64,000 bases of DNA from Flavobacterium sp. 140616W15 (GTDB lineage: Bacteria > Bacteroidota > Bacteroidia > Flavobacteriales > Flavobacteriaceae), in assembly GCF_003668995.1 (NCBI RefSeq), contig NZ_CP033068.1, positions 3,596,001 to 3,660,000 on the forward strand, given 5' to 3'. Below are positions 50,234-59,700 of this stretch, piece after piece. Made by a program: the position numbers and the translations under genes. How positions within the stretch are numbered: position 1 is the stretch's first letter; each line of letters starts with the position of its first letter. The notes under the pieces were generated by a model. The model did not search any database. It saw only the letters and a list, made by a program, of their open reading frames with translations, and was not told where the DNA came from.

Positions 50234-50401
50234 CAAATCATGATGACAGTAAATACTCTTTTTATCAGCATCAACTTTTTAATGTAATACTGATCTAATT
50301 TATGTTTTGACTGCTCCATTGAAGTAAGTGAATATCAGCGACTATATTGTGATATATAAATATAATGAAGAAAATTTAAAAGAAGCGAAAGGTATTAAAA
50401 T

Positions 50402-50430
50402 AAAAAAGCCTTTCCGTTAAGAAAGGCTTT
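50402..50430 (-). terminator. Terminator of tRNA-Asp copy 1
   Basis: AAAGCCTTTC (50405-50414) pairs with GAAAGGCTTT (50421-50430); on the minus strand a T run follows. It lies 11 bases from the tRNA 3' end. Confidence 0.82.
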
Positions 50431-50441
50431 CCCCAATATTG

Positions 50442-50515
50442 CGGTCTGGACGGGACTCGAACCCGCGACCCCATGCGTGACAGGCATGTATTCTAACCAA
50501 CTGAACTACCAAACC
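50442..50515 (-). tRNA. tRNA-Asp(GUC), copy 1
   Basis: The minus strand folds into a complete tRNA: acceptor arm GGTTTGG/CCAGACC, anticodon loop CTGTCAC with anticodon GTC, T arm GCGGGTTCGAGTCCCGT, discriminator G. 74 bases, CCA not encoded. Identical to copy 2 at 51188-51261. Confidence 0.96.
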
Positions 50516-51149
50516 TACTGCGTTTATTGTGGTGCAAAACTACAACAGAAGTTCTGATTCTACAAGCTTTTTCGTGTTTTTTAAACAAAAAAAACATTAT
50601 TTTTTTAATGCGTTGATTTCTATTAAAATAGAAAAACGAAAAAAGCTACAACTTCAAACAATTCTAACCAGAATGAGTAATCTAAGAAGAGTTAAACTCT
50701 TTTATACTTATAATTGGAATAAACTTATCGGATAAAAAATTAGAATTTAAGGTTTATACGAAAATTTACCGCAAAGTGCATAAAGTTAAAAAACGCAAAG
50801 GTTCGCAAAGCTATTGATTGAACTTTACAAACCTTTATGTATCCCGATAGCTATCGGGACTGCAGTCTTTGCCACTAATTCTTTTTCCACACAAATACTC
50901 ATCCATCTTAACCAAAAAATCCACAAAACTTAATAAATCAAGCTTTGTGGACTTTGCGTATCCCGATAACTATCGGGACTGCGCCCTTTGCGGTTAATTT
51001 TCAGGTTAGACACCTAAACCAAAATGGGCTTAAATCAAAAAAGCCATCCACAAAAGTGGAAAGCTTTTCATTGGTCTAACTACTAAACCCGGTCAGCTTA
51101 CAAGGCCGACCAAACAACACAACTAATCTTAGATACCGTATTTGGGCAA
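50516..51149. repeat. Gene-free spacer with palindromes and degenerate repeats
   Basis: I see no gene in these 634 bases between the tRNA-Asp copies. They contain the palindrome CCCGATAGCTATCGGG (50843-50858), a one-base variant CCCGATAACTATCGGG (50962-50977), blocks of CGCAAAG words (50766-50815, 50985-51000), and a weak hairpin at about 51040-51070. The two palindromes lie 119 bases apart in similar context (ATCCCGATA...CTGC). Confidence 0.7.
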
Positions 51150-51177
51150 AAAAGCCTTTCTATAAAGAAAGGCTTTT
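51150..51177 (-). terminator. Terminator of tRNA-Asp copy 2
   Basis: AAAAGCCTTTC (51150-51160) pairs with GAAAGGCTTTT (51167-51177), with a T run on the minus strand. Confidence 0.82.
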
Positions 51178-51187
51178 CCCAATATTG

Positions 51188-51261
51188 CGGTCTGGACGGG
51201 ACTCGAACCCGCGACCCCATGCGTGACAGGCATGTATTCTAACCAACTGAACTACCAAACC
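51188..51261 (-). tRNA. tRNA-Asp(GUC), copy 2
   Basis: Same 74-base sequence as copy 1, with the same 3' flanking AATATTG and a similar terminator, so the repeat unit includes gene and terminator. Anticodon GTC. Confidence 0.96.
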
Positions 51262-51347
51262 TCTGCGTTATTGCGGTTGCAAAGATAGTATAGAATTTCG
51301 TTTCTGCAAGCCTTTTTGTAAATTATTTTAAATTATTTTTCGACTTA

Positions 51348-52274
51348 TTAGCCAAAGTTTTGTTTTTCAACCAAATAAGTAGTTAATATTTTTTCAAAAT
51401 TTTCACCTACTGCAACAGGAACGTACTTAATTCGGTTTTGCGCACAGGTTAAAGCCAATCTTTTGAAATAGCTTTCTACCTCTTTTTCATATTCCACTTT
51501 CACATTATCTGCAAAAACAGCTACTTCCTCACCAGTTTCCAAATCTATAAATTTACGTGGCGCATTATCAAAATCAAATTTAACCTCTGTTTCCTTATCT
51601 ATCACATGAAACAAGACCACTTTATGCTTATTGTGCTTAAGATGCTGTAGTGCATTAAACAACAGTTCTTCATTTTCTGACTGAAACATATCCGTAAAAA
51701 GAATAATCATCGAACGTCGATGGATTTTCTCTGCTATCTGATGCAAATAGGTAATTGTATCCGTTTTTTTACTTGTCTTAGGTTTCTCCAGAAGCTCTTC
51801 TAATTTATTAAGCAACATTCTATGATGGCGATCACTTCCCTTTTCAGGTGCATAATACTCATAACTATCCGAAAACACACTCAAGCCTACTGCATCTCGT
51901 TGTTTCTTTAAGATATTCATCAAAACTGCGGATGCTAAAACAGAAAAGCCTATTTTATTTTCATAAAAAGATTGACCTGAATTTAAATCCGGGTAATGCA
52001 TCGATGCCGAGTTATCTATAATTAAATGACAACGCAAATTGGTTTCTTCTTCAAATCGCTTTGCATACAATCGATCTGTCTTAGCAAACAGCTTCCAATC
52101 GATATGCTTTGTACTTTCGCCAACATTATACACCTTATGCTCTGCAAATTCCGCTGAAAAACCATGAAACGGACTTTTATGCATTCCCGAAATGAAACCT
52201 TCCACAACTTGGTTAGCCAACATCTCAAGATGCTGAAAACTAGAAATCTTCTCTATTTGCGATTCAATCTTCAT
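51348..52274 (-). CDS. DUF58 domain protein (vWA-like)
   Basis: A 308-residue protein of the DUF58 family. YNVGESTKHIDWKLFAKTDRLYAKRFEEETNL and LIIDNSASM are the family core and the MIDAS-like start of a vWA fold. No membrane segment is present. DUF58 proteins usually stand with MoxR ATPases and other vWA proteins in envelope-linked complexes, but here the neighbour is an M1 peptidase gene 5 bases upstream, in the same orientation. The exact role is unknown. Confidence 0.9.
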   Translation of the reverse strand: MKIESQIEKISSFQHLEMLANQVVEGFISGMHKSPFHGFSAEFAEHKVYNVGESTKHIDWKLFAKTDRLYAKRFEEETNLRCHLIIDNSASMHYPDLNSGQSFYENKIGFSVLASAVLMNILKKQRDAVGLSVFSDSYEYYAPEKGSDRHHRMLLNKLEELLEKPKTSKKTDTITYLHQIAEKIHRRSMIILFTDMFQSENEELLFNALQHLKHNKHKVVLFHVIDKETEVKFDFDNAPRKFIDLETGEEVAVFADNVKVEYEKEVESYFKRLALTCAQNRIKYVPVAVGENFEKILTTYLVEKQNFG

Positions 52275-52279
52275 TCGGT

Positions 52280-54868
52280 TTATTTTTTTATTTTTTGTGC
52301 ACGGTACAAATCATCCGTAGCTTGCAATAACTTTCTCTTTAATATTGGGCTAAAGCTAGGATTTTCTTTCAAGAATGTTTCTACTACATCATAAGCATAC
52401 CTTAACGAATATCTTCCAACTGTACCATTAAGCCAATCTTTCGGAAAAAATATATCTCCTGTACGCTGAATTTCTGTAACTAAATCCAAACAAAAACGAA
52501 GATGCTTTTTAGCACTTTCCTGGCGTAACGGATGGTGAATATTTGCTAAAGCCGACGAAACCCAAGTTTCTTTTTCTCTGTTTTTATCCTCCTTTAAAGA
52601 CAACATAAATGCATCCCTAACAGAATCATCTTTTGACAGGGAAGGAAGTAAAAACTCAAATCTCTTTTGCTTATCTGGATTACTAATAGCCAACTTTGCT
52701 TTACTTAGAATTTCATCTGCGTTTTGATGTTTAAATATAGCCAAATTCATAGCTATACCCGTATAATCATCTTCATTTAATTTTAAATTAGTGATAACAT
52801 CTTCTTTATTCCATATTCGGTATAATTTTTCTTTTCCTGAATCTGAATAAGCAATAGAACTAAACAATCCAAATAGCGTCTTTTTGATGTTTTTTGGCAA
52901 ATCCAATTGCAAGCGCTGATAAACAACTTCTTCAAGTTGTTTCTGACCCGTATTTTGCTCTTTTTCTGTTAGAAATTTCCAGAAAATAGTACTCAACTGA
53001 TTTGACAAAATCTTAATAACTAATTCATTTTGTTCTACTTTAATTCCTTCAAGACAAGATTCGAATACTTTTTCAGGCACAACAACACCCGCTAACATAT
53101 TCTCATAAAGATTAATATAGCTATATGCTCTCGCTACCTCATCTTTTATTGCTGAAATATAATCTAAACTATTTACATCTACTGGAAAAACACCATATCC
53201 AAAACCATTATAATTGTATATAATTGTAGTCGGCTTAGACAAGCCTAAAACATTTTCTACTTTGGTCACCCTATCCTTCACCGAAACCTTAATCACCTTA
53301 ACTCCATTAGGATACACTAATCCGATATCAAATTTTTGCGGCCAAAGATTCTTAGATTTATCTTCCGCCTGTTGCTCAATTTCAAAATTCTTTATATTGT
53401 TTTTAGAATCATATTCGATATGACTAGTTAGAATTGGTCTTCCTGATTTATTAACCCATACATCACTCCATTTTTTCATATCTAATGGAGTTTCTGCATC
53501 CAGAATTTCAACTAAATTCTCCCAGTTTGCATTATCATTTGCATACTTCTGAATATATTTCTGAATACCTTTTCTAAACGCCTCCTCACCCATTGAAACC
53601 TCTAACTGACGCATCATGATTGGCGCTTTGTTATAAATAATGCTCCCATAAAGCGATCCTGCATTTTTAAGATTTCCCAATTTTTGTTTGATCGGATGCG
53701 TTCCTGCAGATCGATCTTCTGCATAGGCACTAGGATAATGAGCCGTTAAAAGCTGCAAACCATGATTTACTTTTGGAAAAATTGGATTCATAATTTTATC
53801 TGCCATGAAATTTGCAAAAACCTCTTTCATCCAAACATCATCAAACCACTTCATAGTTACCAAATCACCAAACCACATATGAGCCGTTTCATGAGCAATC
53901 AATTTAGCTCGATTTAGCTTTTCACTATCAGTAGCACTATTATCCAAAAACAAAGATGATTCTCTATATTGTATAACCCCTACATGTTCCATTCCTCCAT
54001 ATTGAAACACAGGAATTGAAGCAAAGTCTAATTTTTGAAACGGAAACAGGTACTGCGTATAGTTCTCCAAAAAATTCAAAGACTGCCGATGCAAATTAAA
54101 GATTGTATCTGTACTAGCTTTTATCTTATCAGGATTATTCTCCCTATACAGCATTGTCATTTGTCTATTGCCACTCGGATTTTCACTAACACGTTTAAAC
54201 TCTCCAGCTACAAACGAAAACAAATAGGTACTCATTTTATCCGACTTTCCAAACTTATAAGTAACTACATCTCCACCTTCGATTTTCTCTTTTACTGAGC
54301 CACCTGCCAAAACCGCCCAATCTTTTGGAACAGTAAGAGTAAGCACGTAAGTTGCCTTAATATTGGGTTGATCAAAACAAGGAAACAATGTACTAGCTCT
54401 GTCTGGCACTAATAATGTATAAAGAAAATCATCATTCCTATTCAATGACAAATCCCCTGCTATAAAAGCAATTTCAATTTTATTATCACCCAATACCAAA
54501 TTCTTTTCAGAAATAACAATATGCTCCTTCTCATGTACAAGAGCTATATTTTTACCGTTTACAAGAATTGTCATTAAATTTTGTGATTTCTCATTAAAAT
54601 CCAAATACAACGGTCTACTTAAATCAGACAATTTAAACTCCACAACAAGATTTGAAACAATTTCTTTTGCCTTTTTATCAGGAATCACAAATGATAAATT
54701 ATAAGATACGTCAGCAATTTGTTGTTTTCTAAAAATTGCTAATTCCTCCGAAACTCCTCTTTCTAATAAAAAATCATTCTTTTTTACAGACTGAGACCAA
54801 CAAGAACCAGACAAAACAAAGAAACCAAGGAGGCAATAAATAATTTTCATTTTAAAATAGGTATTCAT
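52280..54868 (-). CDS. M1-family aminopeptidase (exported)
   Basis: An 862-residue zinc aminopeptidase. The signal peptide ends near CWSQ (residues 23-26), so it acts in the periplasm or at the surface. The substrate-binding exopeptidase motif is GGMEH (291-295, for GAMEN) and the zinc site is HETAH (326-330), with the downstream Glu in WMKEVFANF. The N-terminal beta domain and C-terminal helical repeat domain complete the ERAP-like layout. It removes N-terminal residues from peptides. It is probably cotranscribed with the DUF58 gene. Confidence 0.92.
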   Translation of the reverse strand: MNTYFKMKIIYCLLGFFVLSGSCWSQSVKKNDFLLERGVSEELAIFRKQQIADVSYNLSFVIPDKKAKEIVSNLVVEFKLSDLSRPLYLDFNEKSQNLMTILVNGKNIALVHEKEHIVISEKNLVLGDNKIEIAFIAGDLSLNRNDDFLYTLLVPDRASTLFPCFDQPNIKATYVLTLTVPKDWAVLAGGSVKEKIEGGDVVTYKFGKSDKMSTYLFSFVAGEFKRVSENPSGNRQMTMLYRENNPDKIKASTDTIFNLHRQSLNFLENYTQYLFPFQKLDFASIPVFQYGGMEHVGVIQYRESSLFLDNSATDSEKLNRAKLIAHETAHMWFGDLVTMKWFDDVWMKEVFANFMADKIMNPIFPKVNHGLQLLTAHYPSAYAEDRSAGTHPIKQKLGNLKNAGSLYGSIIYNKAPIMMRQLEVSMGEEAFRKGIQKYIQKYANDNANWENLVEILDAETPLDMKKWSDVWVNKSGRPILTSHIEYDSKNNIKNFEIEQQAEDKSKNLWPQKFDIGLVYPNGVKVIKVSVKDRVTKVENVLGLSKPTTIIYNYNGFGYGVFPVDVNSLDYISAIKDEVARAYSYINLYENMLAGVVVPEKVFESCLEGIKVEQNELVIKILSNQLSTIFWKFLTEKEQNTGQKQLEEVVYQRLQLDLPKNIKKTLFGLFSSIAYSDSGKEKLYRIWNKEDVITNLKLNEDDYTGIAMNLAIFKHQNADEILSKAKLAISNPDKQKRFEFLLPSLSKDDSVRDAFMLSLKEDKNREKETWVSSALANIHHPLRQESAKKHLRFCLDLVTEIQRTGDIFFPKDWLNGTVGRYSLRYAYDVVETFLKENPSFSPILKRKLLQATDDLYRAQKIKK

Positions 54869-54884
54869 ATTCGTTAAAAATAAA

Positions 54885-54912
54885 AAAAGGTTTGACTTTC
54901 GCCAAACCTTTT
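54885..54912 (-). terminator. Terminator of trxA
   Basis: AAAAGGTTTG (54885-54894) pairs with CAAACCTTTT (54903-54912); the minus strand continues with a T run. Confidence 0.85.
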
Positions 54913-54938
54913 CTATATAAATTAATAATCGGAATCGA

Positions 54939-55256
54939 TTACAATAATGCGTCTAAACTATCTGCGTAAGTTTGTTTCGGAGCAACTCCTACTTGTTTAC
55001 CTACTACTTCACCGTTATGAAAAACCAAAACAGTTGGAATATTACGTACACCGTATTTTGCAGCAAATTCTTGGTTTGCATCTACATCTACTTTTCCTAC
55101 TACTACTTTTCCAGCATATTCATTGCTTAACTCATCAATGATTGGACCAACCATTCTACAAGGTCCACACCATGCTGCCCAAAAGTCAACCATAACTGGT
55201 TTATCTGATTTCAAAACTACTTCTTCAAAAGTAGCGTCTGTTATTGCTAAAGCCAT
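54939..55256 (-). CDS. trxA: Thioredoxin
   Basis: A 105-residue thioredoxin with no signal peptide. The redox motif is W29-C30-G31-P32-C33 in WAAWCGPCRM, and the cis-Pro loop is RNIPTVLVF. It reduces protein disulfides in the cytosol with thioredoxin reductase. Length and ends are typical. It is a single gene, followed by a terminator, and shares the minus strand with the M1 peptidase gene downstream. Confidence 0.95.
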   Translation of the reverse strand: MALAITDATFEEVVLKSDKPVMVDFWAAWCGPCRMVGPIIDELSNEYAGKVVVGKVDVDANQEFAAKYGVRNIPTVLVFHNGEVVGKQVGVAPKQTYADSLDALL

Positions 55257-55555
55257 TTTCTTTTTTGTTTAAAGTTTAACCCTCAGACATCTCTTCGGGG
55301 GACAATTTTTAATGAGTTTCGAACTCGAGTACAAATTTAGAAATTTAAAATCAATTCCCCTCAATTTATAAATTAGTTTTCATTATAAACGCATTGCAAA
55401 TATTTATACTTCCTTTCATTTATGACAGTTTTCGAAGCCCTCTTCCTGCTATTCACTATATCTTTTACAGCTTAAAGAAAGCTGCAAAAGGATGTCGTTT
55501 CTATCAGGGCTAACCAAATGTTAGTAAAATCTTCTTTTTTCAAACAAATACAAAT
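55257..55555. other. Gene-free spacer before trxA
   Basis: No gene is visible. The sequence includes a short stem-like CAGCTTAAAGAAAGCTG near 55470. Promoter signals for the minus-strand trxA were not clear. Confidence 0.4.
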
Positions 55556-55583
55556 AAAAAAAGGACATTCTTTCGAATATCCT
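55556..55583 (-). terminator. Terminator of the outer membrane protein gene
   Basis: On the minus strand AGGATATTC and GAATGTCCT form a stem with one G-T pair and a GAAA loop, followed by seven T. It lies 30 bases beyond the stop. Confidence 0.78.
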
Positions 55584-55613
55584 CTTTTCTAAAAACTAAA
55601 AAAGTAAAAAATA

Positions 55614-56549
55614 TTATAGGCTATATTTAAGACCTAAAGTTAAGCCCAATCCACTAATACCAACATAAGAACTTAGCTCGTCCATTGCCTCATTAGGTCT
55701 AGTAGTGTCAGTTTTATCTGTTGTAGCTGTGTTCGGATTAAACAAAGGATTATTAGAATTAACATCTAATCTATCTCTGTAATTTGTATGAATCTGTGCC
55801 GTAGTTCTTGTTGCTAAAGCATCTTGACCATTTATTGTAAACTCCGTAGTTTCTTTTGTTTTTCCGTGTACTGTAAAGTTACGGTACTCTAATTCTGCAA
55901 AAACAGAAATATTTTTTCCTAATTTATACGATGTCCCTAAAGCTGCAAGAAATCCAACTGTTGGATTTGGTTTTACCTTATCAACACTACGAATTGCTAC
56001 CGAAGTAGTTAAACTGGTTGGTTTAATAGCATCTGTAGTTATCTCTAAATCTCCATGAATCGGCACCAAAATACCAACTTTTGTATACGGTTCAAAACCT
56101 TTGTGTTCTCCTAAAAACAACACCAAAGCAGGCGCTAAATCAAACGCAGTGATTTGACCTACTGATTTAAAATTTACAATTTGAGTAGTCGCAGAACTAG
56201 CCAAATCAATTGTTGTTTGCGCCATTGTCTTATCATTACTAGTATAATAATTTACTCCTAGCTCAACTCCTAAACGAGCATTAAATCTATACCCAGCTGT
56301 AATACCTGTTCTAAAACCTTCACCAAAAGAGCCTGTAACACTTTCTTCCGAAACTAATTTCCCTCCTACGTACGTTCTATCCAAAGGAAGATTACCTCCT
56401 ACAGTTGGAAATTCAGTTGCAGCAGTTTGCAAGAAATAAGATCCGCCTAATTTAAAATACCAACTTTCCGGTTTTTCTGCTTTTTCAGTTTGAGCTACCA
56501 TTGTCATAGAACAAACCATCATTCCTAATAAAAAAAGACTCTTTTTCAT
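55614..56549 (-). CDS. Outer membrane beta-barrel protein
   Basis: The ATG at 56549 is chosen because it begins the Sec signal MKKSLFLLGMMVCSMTMVAQ; the frame extends further up without protein-like sequence. The product has 311 residues. Alternating strands with aromatic ends, for example YFKLGGSYFLQT, FRTGITAGYRFNARLGVELGVNYY, KNISVFAELEYRNF, and a final LGLTLGLKYSL, mark an OmpA-like or OMP_b-brl barrel. No peptidoglycan-binding domain follows. The role is unknown. Confidence 0.88.
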   Translation of the reverse strand: MKKSLFLLGMMVCSMTMVAQTEKAEKPESWYFKLGGSYFLQTAATEFPTVGGNLPLDRTYVGGKLVSEESVTGSFGEGFRTGITAGYRFNARLGVELGVNYYTSNDKTMAQTTIDLASSATTQIVNFKSVGQITAFDLAPALVLFLGEHKGFEPYTKVGILVPIHGDLEITTDAIKPTSLTTSVAIRSVDKVKPNPTVGFLAALGTSYKLGKNISVFAELEYRNFTVHGKTKETTEFTINGQDALATRTTAQIHTNYRDRLDVNSNNPLFNPNTATTDKTDTTRPNEAMDELSSYVGISGLGLTLGLKYSL

Positions 56550-56726
56550 AATTTTTTTCTTAAATAATTTATACAGTGTAAAATATTTTAACAGAATGTT
56601 CTCTTTTGCTCTGGGGCAATTGGAGCGCAATCGTTGTAATTAGCAACAATGATACTAAAAAATTAGTATGCATGCATAATTATACCGTTAAAAAAATACA
56701 TTATTTAAAAATTTAACTATAAAACT

Positions 56727-59700
56727 TTAATTTAACTTGAAATTTATCTGCATTTTCTCTAATTCTTGCAATAGTTCAGTACAGATATTTACTTTCAACC
56801 TCCTACTTGGCATAGTCAATTTAGTAACTACGTTTATTTCCTCAACCTCAGTAACTTCTGCCGTTTTTGTGCTCATAACATCATCTCCATCCTGATCATC
56901 GCCTTCATCTACAAAAACTGCATCATCAGCTTCTTCAAACTCAGACGTAGTTTCAACTTGAACCAAACGCTTTATTTTCTCTAATTCCATGATTTCAAAA
57001 GTCACCGTATTATCTCCTTTATTTTCGCTAAATAAATGGCTCAACTTATGAATAAATTCTTCCTGTAAATCTTTTATATTTAATAACAAAATCAGTTTTT
57101 TAGCAAAAGCATCTAAAATATCTTGCAATTGTCTAATTTCTACAAACTGCAATCTTGGATCTGATTTTTTTCCAGTATCATGATTAACCCATCCGTCTTT
57201 AATTAATACTTTCAGAAAAGCAAAATTATTCTGAATCAGGAAATGCCTAAATTTCAAGTATTCTTCTCCAAAAATTTTAAATTCATAACTTTCATCATAT
57301 CCTTCTAAATTAAATATCGCCCAACCTTTTCCATTTTTTGCCACACGATGTTGTACGTTATTTATAATTCCTGCAAAATTCAGGTTTTTACCTACATATT
57401 CATTCATGCTTTTCAACGCTTCCAACCTAGCATTACAGAAGTATTTCATCTCAAATCTAAAATCATCAAGAGGATGCCCCGAAATATAAATTCCCACAAC
57501 TTCTTTTTCTTTAGCTAGCTTTTCCATCGTACTCCAGTCTTCACAAGGAGGAACAATAGGCTCAGCAATTTGCACTTCGCTTGTTTCTCCAAACAAACTT
57601 ACCTGCGATGAATTTTCATTTTCTTGAAACTTTGATCCATAACGAATTGCTTTTTCATAAAAAGTAATTCCGTCACCATCATCATGAAAATATTGCGCTC
57701 TGGTAGTTCCTTCAAACGAGTCAAAACCACCTGCAAGTGCTAAATTTTCGATTGCCTTTTTATTGGCTGCACGCAAATCTATTCGCTTAGCCAAATCAAA
57801 AATCGATTTATATCTTCCGTCTTTTCTTTTTTCAACAATTGTTGCCACAGCTCCGGAACCAACTCCTTTAATAGCCCCCATCCCAAAACGTACTGCATAT
57901 TCATCATTAACCGTAAACTTATAAAACGACTCGTTTACATCTGGTCCTAAAACCTGTAATCCCATTCGTTTGCATTCTTCCATAAAAAATGATACTTGTT
58001 TAATATCATTCATATTATTAGAAAGAACCGCAGCCATATATTCTGCTGGATAATGTGCTTTTAGATAGGCTGTCTGATACGCAATCCACGCATAGCAAGT
58101 CGAGTGCGATTTATTAAAGGCGTAACTCGCAAATGCTTCCCAGTCTTTCCAAATCTTCTCCAAAACCTTAGCATCATGACCTTTTTTTGCAGCTTGTTCT
58201 ACAAATTTAGGTTTCATTTTATCTAGTACGTCTTTTTGTTTCTTACCCATCGCCTTACGCAAAACGTCGGCCTCACCCTTAGTAAAGTCAGCCAGCGATT
58301 GCGACAAAAGCATTACCTGCTCTTGGTAAACTGTAATTCCGTATGTTTCTCCTAAATATTCTTCACAGGCATCTAAATCGTATTTAATTTCCTCTTCGCC
58401 ATTTTTCCTTCTTACGAAAGACGGGATATATTCTAAAGGCCCCGGACGATACAAGGCATTCATTGCAATTAAATCTCCAAAAACCGTCGGCTTAAGATCT
58501 TTCATGTATTTCTGCATCCCAGGCGACTCATACTGGAAGATTCCAACTGTTTCCCCTCTCTGGAAAAGCGCATACGTTTCAACATCATCAATAGGGAAAG
58601 TATCTGGATCCAGATCAATTCCGTTTCTATATTTCACCAGTTTAACGGTATCTTTTATCAAGGTAAGGGTCTTCAGACCCAAGAAGTCCATCTTCAGCAA
58701 TCCTGCACTTTCTGCAACCGAGTTATCAAACTGCGTTACATATAAATCAGAATCTTTTGCCGTGGTAACAGGAACGAAATTCGTAATGTCCGATGGTGTA
58801 ATGATTACCCCACAGGCGTGAATTCCGGTATTTCGCATCGATCCTTCAAGGATTTTTGCTTGTTGAATTGTTTCACCAGCCAAATCATCTTCATTGGCAA
58901 TAGCAATCAATTCTTTTACATTATCAAATTCATCTGAACGAAGCGCTTTTTTAACCTCCTCTTCACTTTCAGAAATAAAACGCGCCAAATTCCATTTAGA
59001 CGGCATCATTCCCGGAATCAATTTTGCAATTCTATCAGCTTCAAACAATGGTAAATCAAGCACACGAGCCGTATCACGAATTGCTGATTTGGTTGCCATT
59101 TTACCATAGGTAATAATTTGCGCAACCTGATTCTGTCCGTATTTATTAATTACATAATCCATAACACGACCACGACCCTCGTCATCAAAATCGATATCAA
59201 TATCGGGCATGGATACACGATCCGGATTAAGGAAACGCTCAAAAAGCAAATCGTACTTAATAGGGTCAATATTGGTAATTCCTAAACAATACGCTACTGC
59301 AGATCCGGCTGCAGATCCACGACCAGGTCCTACCGAAACGTCCATATTTCTAGCTTCGGCGATAAAATCCTGAACGATCAAGAAATAACCTGGATATCCA
59401 GAATTCGAAATCGTTAATAACTCAAAGTCTAAACGTTCCTGAATAGATTCTGTAATTTCGCCATATCTTCTTTCCGCACCAACCATTGTAAGGTGTCGTA
59501 AATATTTATTTTCACCACGAACTCCACCATCAGCTTCATCCTCAACAACTACAAACTCCTCTGGAATATCAAATTTAGGAAGCAATACATCACGATAAAG
59601 CGAATAAATCTCGACCTTATCTACAATCTCCTGGATGTTAATAATCGAATCAGGCAAATCAGCAAAGAGTTTTTTCATCTCATCTCCCGACTTGTAATAG

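Noticed and set aside
50529..50735. Open frame of 68 codons next to tRNA-Asp
   Set aside because: Composition follows the A-rich spacer, it starts at the tRNA border, and there is no promoter or family resemblance.
51070..51120. tRNA-like words (GGTCAGCTTACAAGGCCGACC) between the tRNA-Asp copies
   Set aside because: Only one arm-like hairpin; no acceptor stem or T arm, so I do not call a tRNA.
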